Assembly (NCBI GenBank): GCA_027618625.1
Contig: JAQCER010000015.1
Location: forward strand, 1 to 14,782
DNA from: Verrucomicrobiota bacterium
GTDB taxonomy: Bacteria; Verrucomicrobiota; Verrucomicrobiia; Verrucomicrobiales; DEV007
Direction: 5' to 3'
Length of the DNA: 14,782 nucleotides
Below are positions 13,875 to 14,782 of this stretch, one piece after another. Below the pieces are notes generated by a model, which worked only from the letters and a program-made list of their open reading frames with translations, was not told the DNA's origin and searched no databases. The position numbers were made by a program, and so were the translations under genes. The first letter of the stretch is position 1, and each line of letters opens with the position of its first letter.

Positions 13875-14782
13875 CTACAGTGCGATCATGCGGTAGTAGT
13901 GAGACTGCAGCGAGGTCATGATCACAACGACGTCTGGTTCCTCTCCAGGCAGAATGGCGAGGAGGTCAGGGAGCGTGAAGAGTTCTCGGGCGCAGCGTTT
14001 CGTTTCGCTGGCCATCGTGTTGATTCGGTAAAGCTCAAGCAAACGCGTGTTCGCAACAGCGAGCAGTCCATCATGGAGAAAGCGGATCTTACACTGATCT
14101 GCATCGGGGGCGTGATGTTCCCAAACGCCCCACAGGCCGCCGCAGGAAATGATGGCAACGCCAGCGGTCGCCATCGCCGCAGCTACGAGGGGTTGCCCAT
14201 TCGCCACGCCGCACTGAATATCGGTGATGGCGTCCGGAAGTTCGAGCCAGGCAAAGTCTCCCTGTTGATAGCGACAGAGGAATGATCGAAACGCAAAAAA
14301 CACCTGCCCGTCGATGCATGCCATCGGCAGGGGAGCGGTTCGGCGTTGAACGTCGGCGGTGTCCTCCTTGCCGAACAGGCTGGCTGTGTGGGCTGAGGAC
14401 AAAAGTTGAAAGTTGGAGGCGTCGTAAGATTTCAGCACCATGGCTTTGTCTTCCAGCGACATTTCCCACAGTTCGCCAGTAGGAGCAAAGGTCAGGCCGC
14501 TGCTTGAGTTTGGAGGTGACTGGTGCAGGGAGCCAGCCTTCAGTTTCACTTCGCCGCCCGGAGTGTTCACGGAGCAGGATTGCAGGTGGAGAGGGTGACG
14601 GCACTCGATGTGCACCGGGCGAAGTCGATGCCCCTCCCTCTCTGGAGGCGCAACCACTGAGACGCGTCTGTTCGAGAATGGGTAGGGCCAAGCAAGATCG
14701 ATTCTACGCCCAAGCCAGATTTTTCGCATCAGCACGAGATGATCTTCGCCATTGATGCCAAGTCCGTAATAGCCGCCTGGAT
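13875..14782 (-). CDS. Protein of unknown function, 5' end outside the window
   Basis: The minus-strand frame is open from the right edge to the TAG at 13877-13875. It therefore gives about 302 codons of a longer protein that begins beyond the window. An internal GTG at 14735 could start a shorter product, but the residues before it (PGGYYGLGINGEDHLVLM) look like real protein. Features seen are many short beta-strand-like segments with Gly/Asp turns (GLTFAPTGELWEMSLED, IDGQVFFAFRSFLCRYQQGD, HDGLLAVANTRLLELYRI), compatible with a beta-propeller or similar repeat protein. No catalytic motif or transmembrane helix is evident in this part. I do not recognise a family. It converges with the membrane-protein gene. 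Confidence 0.65.
   Translation of the reverse strand, partial: PGGYYGLGINGEDHLVLMRKIWLGRRIDLAWPYPFSNRRVSVVAPPEREGHRLRPVHIECRHPLHLQSCSVNTPGGEVKLKAGSLHQSPPNSSSGLTFAPTGELWEMSLEDKAMVLKSYDASNFQLLSSAHTASLFGKEDTADVQRRTAPLPMACIDGQVFFAFRSFLCRYQQGDFAWLELPDAITDIQCGVANGQPLVAAAMATAGVAIISCGGLWGVWEHHAPDADQCKIRFLHDGLLAVANTRLLELYRINTMASETKRCARELFTLPDLLAILPGEEPDVVVIMTSLQSHYYRMIAL

Overview
The window looks like chromosomal DNA of a bacterium from the Planctomycetota–Verrucomicrobiota group, with Verrucomicrobiota the more likely. This rests on the mix of gene families: a BatA-type von Willebrand protein, a giant FtsX-type permease, secreted beta-propeller proteins, and a fusion of a sugar-dehydrogenase propeller with a PQQ-repeat propeller. 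Clear Shine-Dalgarno sites are scarce and GC content is moderate to high by eye. This placement is inference. I see no rRNA, tRNA, CRISPR array, phage module or intact transposase.

Layout. Positions 1-2369 hold four minus-strand genes, transcribed leftwards: a zinc-ribbon/coiled-coil protein, a tandem-domain universal stress protein, a small DUF4404-like protein, and a BatA/VWA membrane protein cut by the window's left edge. Positions 2580-4964 hold a plus-strand pair: a secreted coiled-coil plus NHL-type propeller protein, and a secreted protein of unknown function. The second gene is broken near its 3' end by a 52-nt insertion bounded by 10-nt direct repeats. Positions 4965-5222 hold diverged direct repeats and no convincing gene. 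A lipoprotein-type methionine sulfoxide reductase A (msrA) lies on the minus strand at 5223-5897. A strong REP-like inverted repeat separates it from the divergent 1107-residue ABC permease at 6090-9413.

Positions 9414-9798 form a 385-nt spacer. On its minus strand it carries a fragment encoding the end of glucosamine-6-phosphate synthase (GlmS), which is the sequence that Tn7-like elements recognise. It also has an AT-rich stretch that probably contains the promoter of the next gene. Positions 9799-12261 encode an exported double-propeller quinoprotein. Positions 12385-13854 encode a YceI-family secreted protein followed with no spacing by a polytopic membrane protein. The window ends with a minus-strand gene of unknown function (13875 to the right edge), convergent with the membrane protein gene.

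Most products are predicted to act in the envelope or periplasm: sugar oxidation, methionine repair, YceI-type lipocalin, an FtsX-type permease and propeller proteins. The most unusual signals are the 52-nt direct-repeat insertion at 4747-4808, the GlmS-tail fragment at 9467-9520, the REP-like palindrome at 5967-6032, and the two-propeller fusion enzyme. No complete new defence or mobile system is visible.
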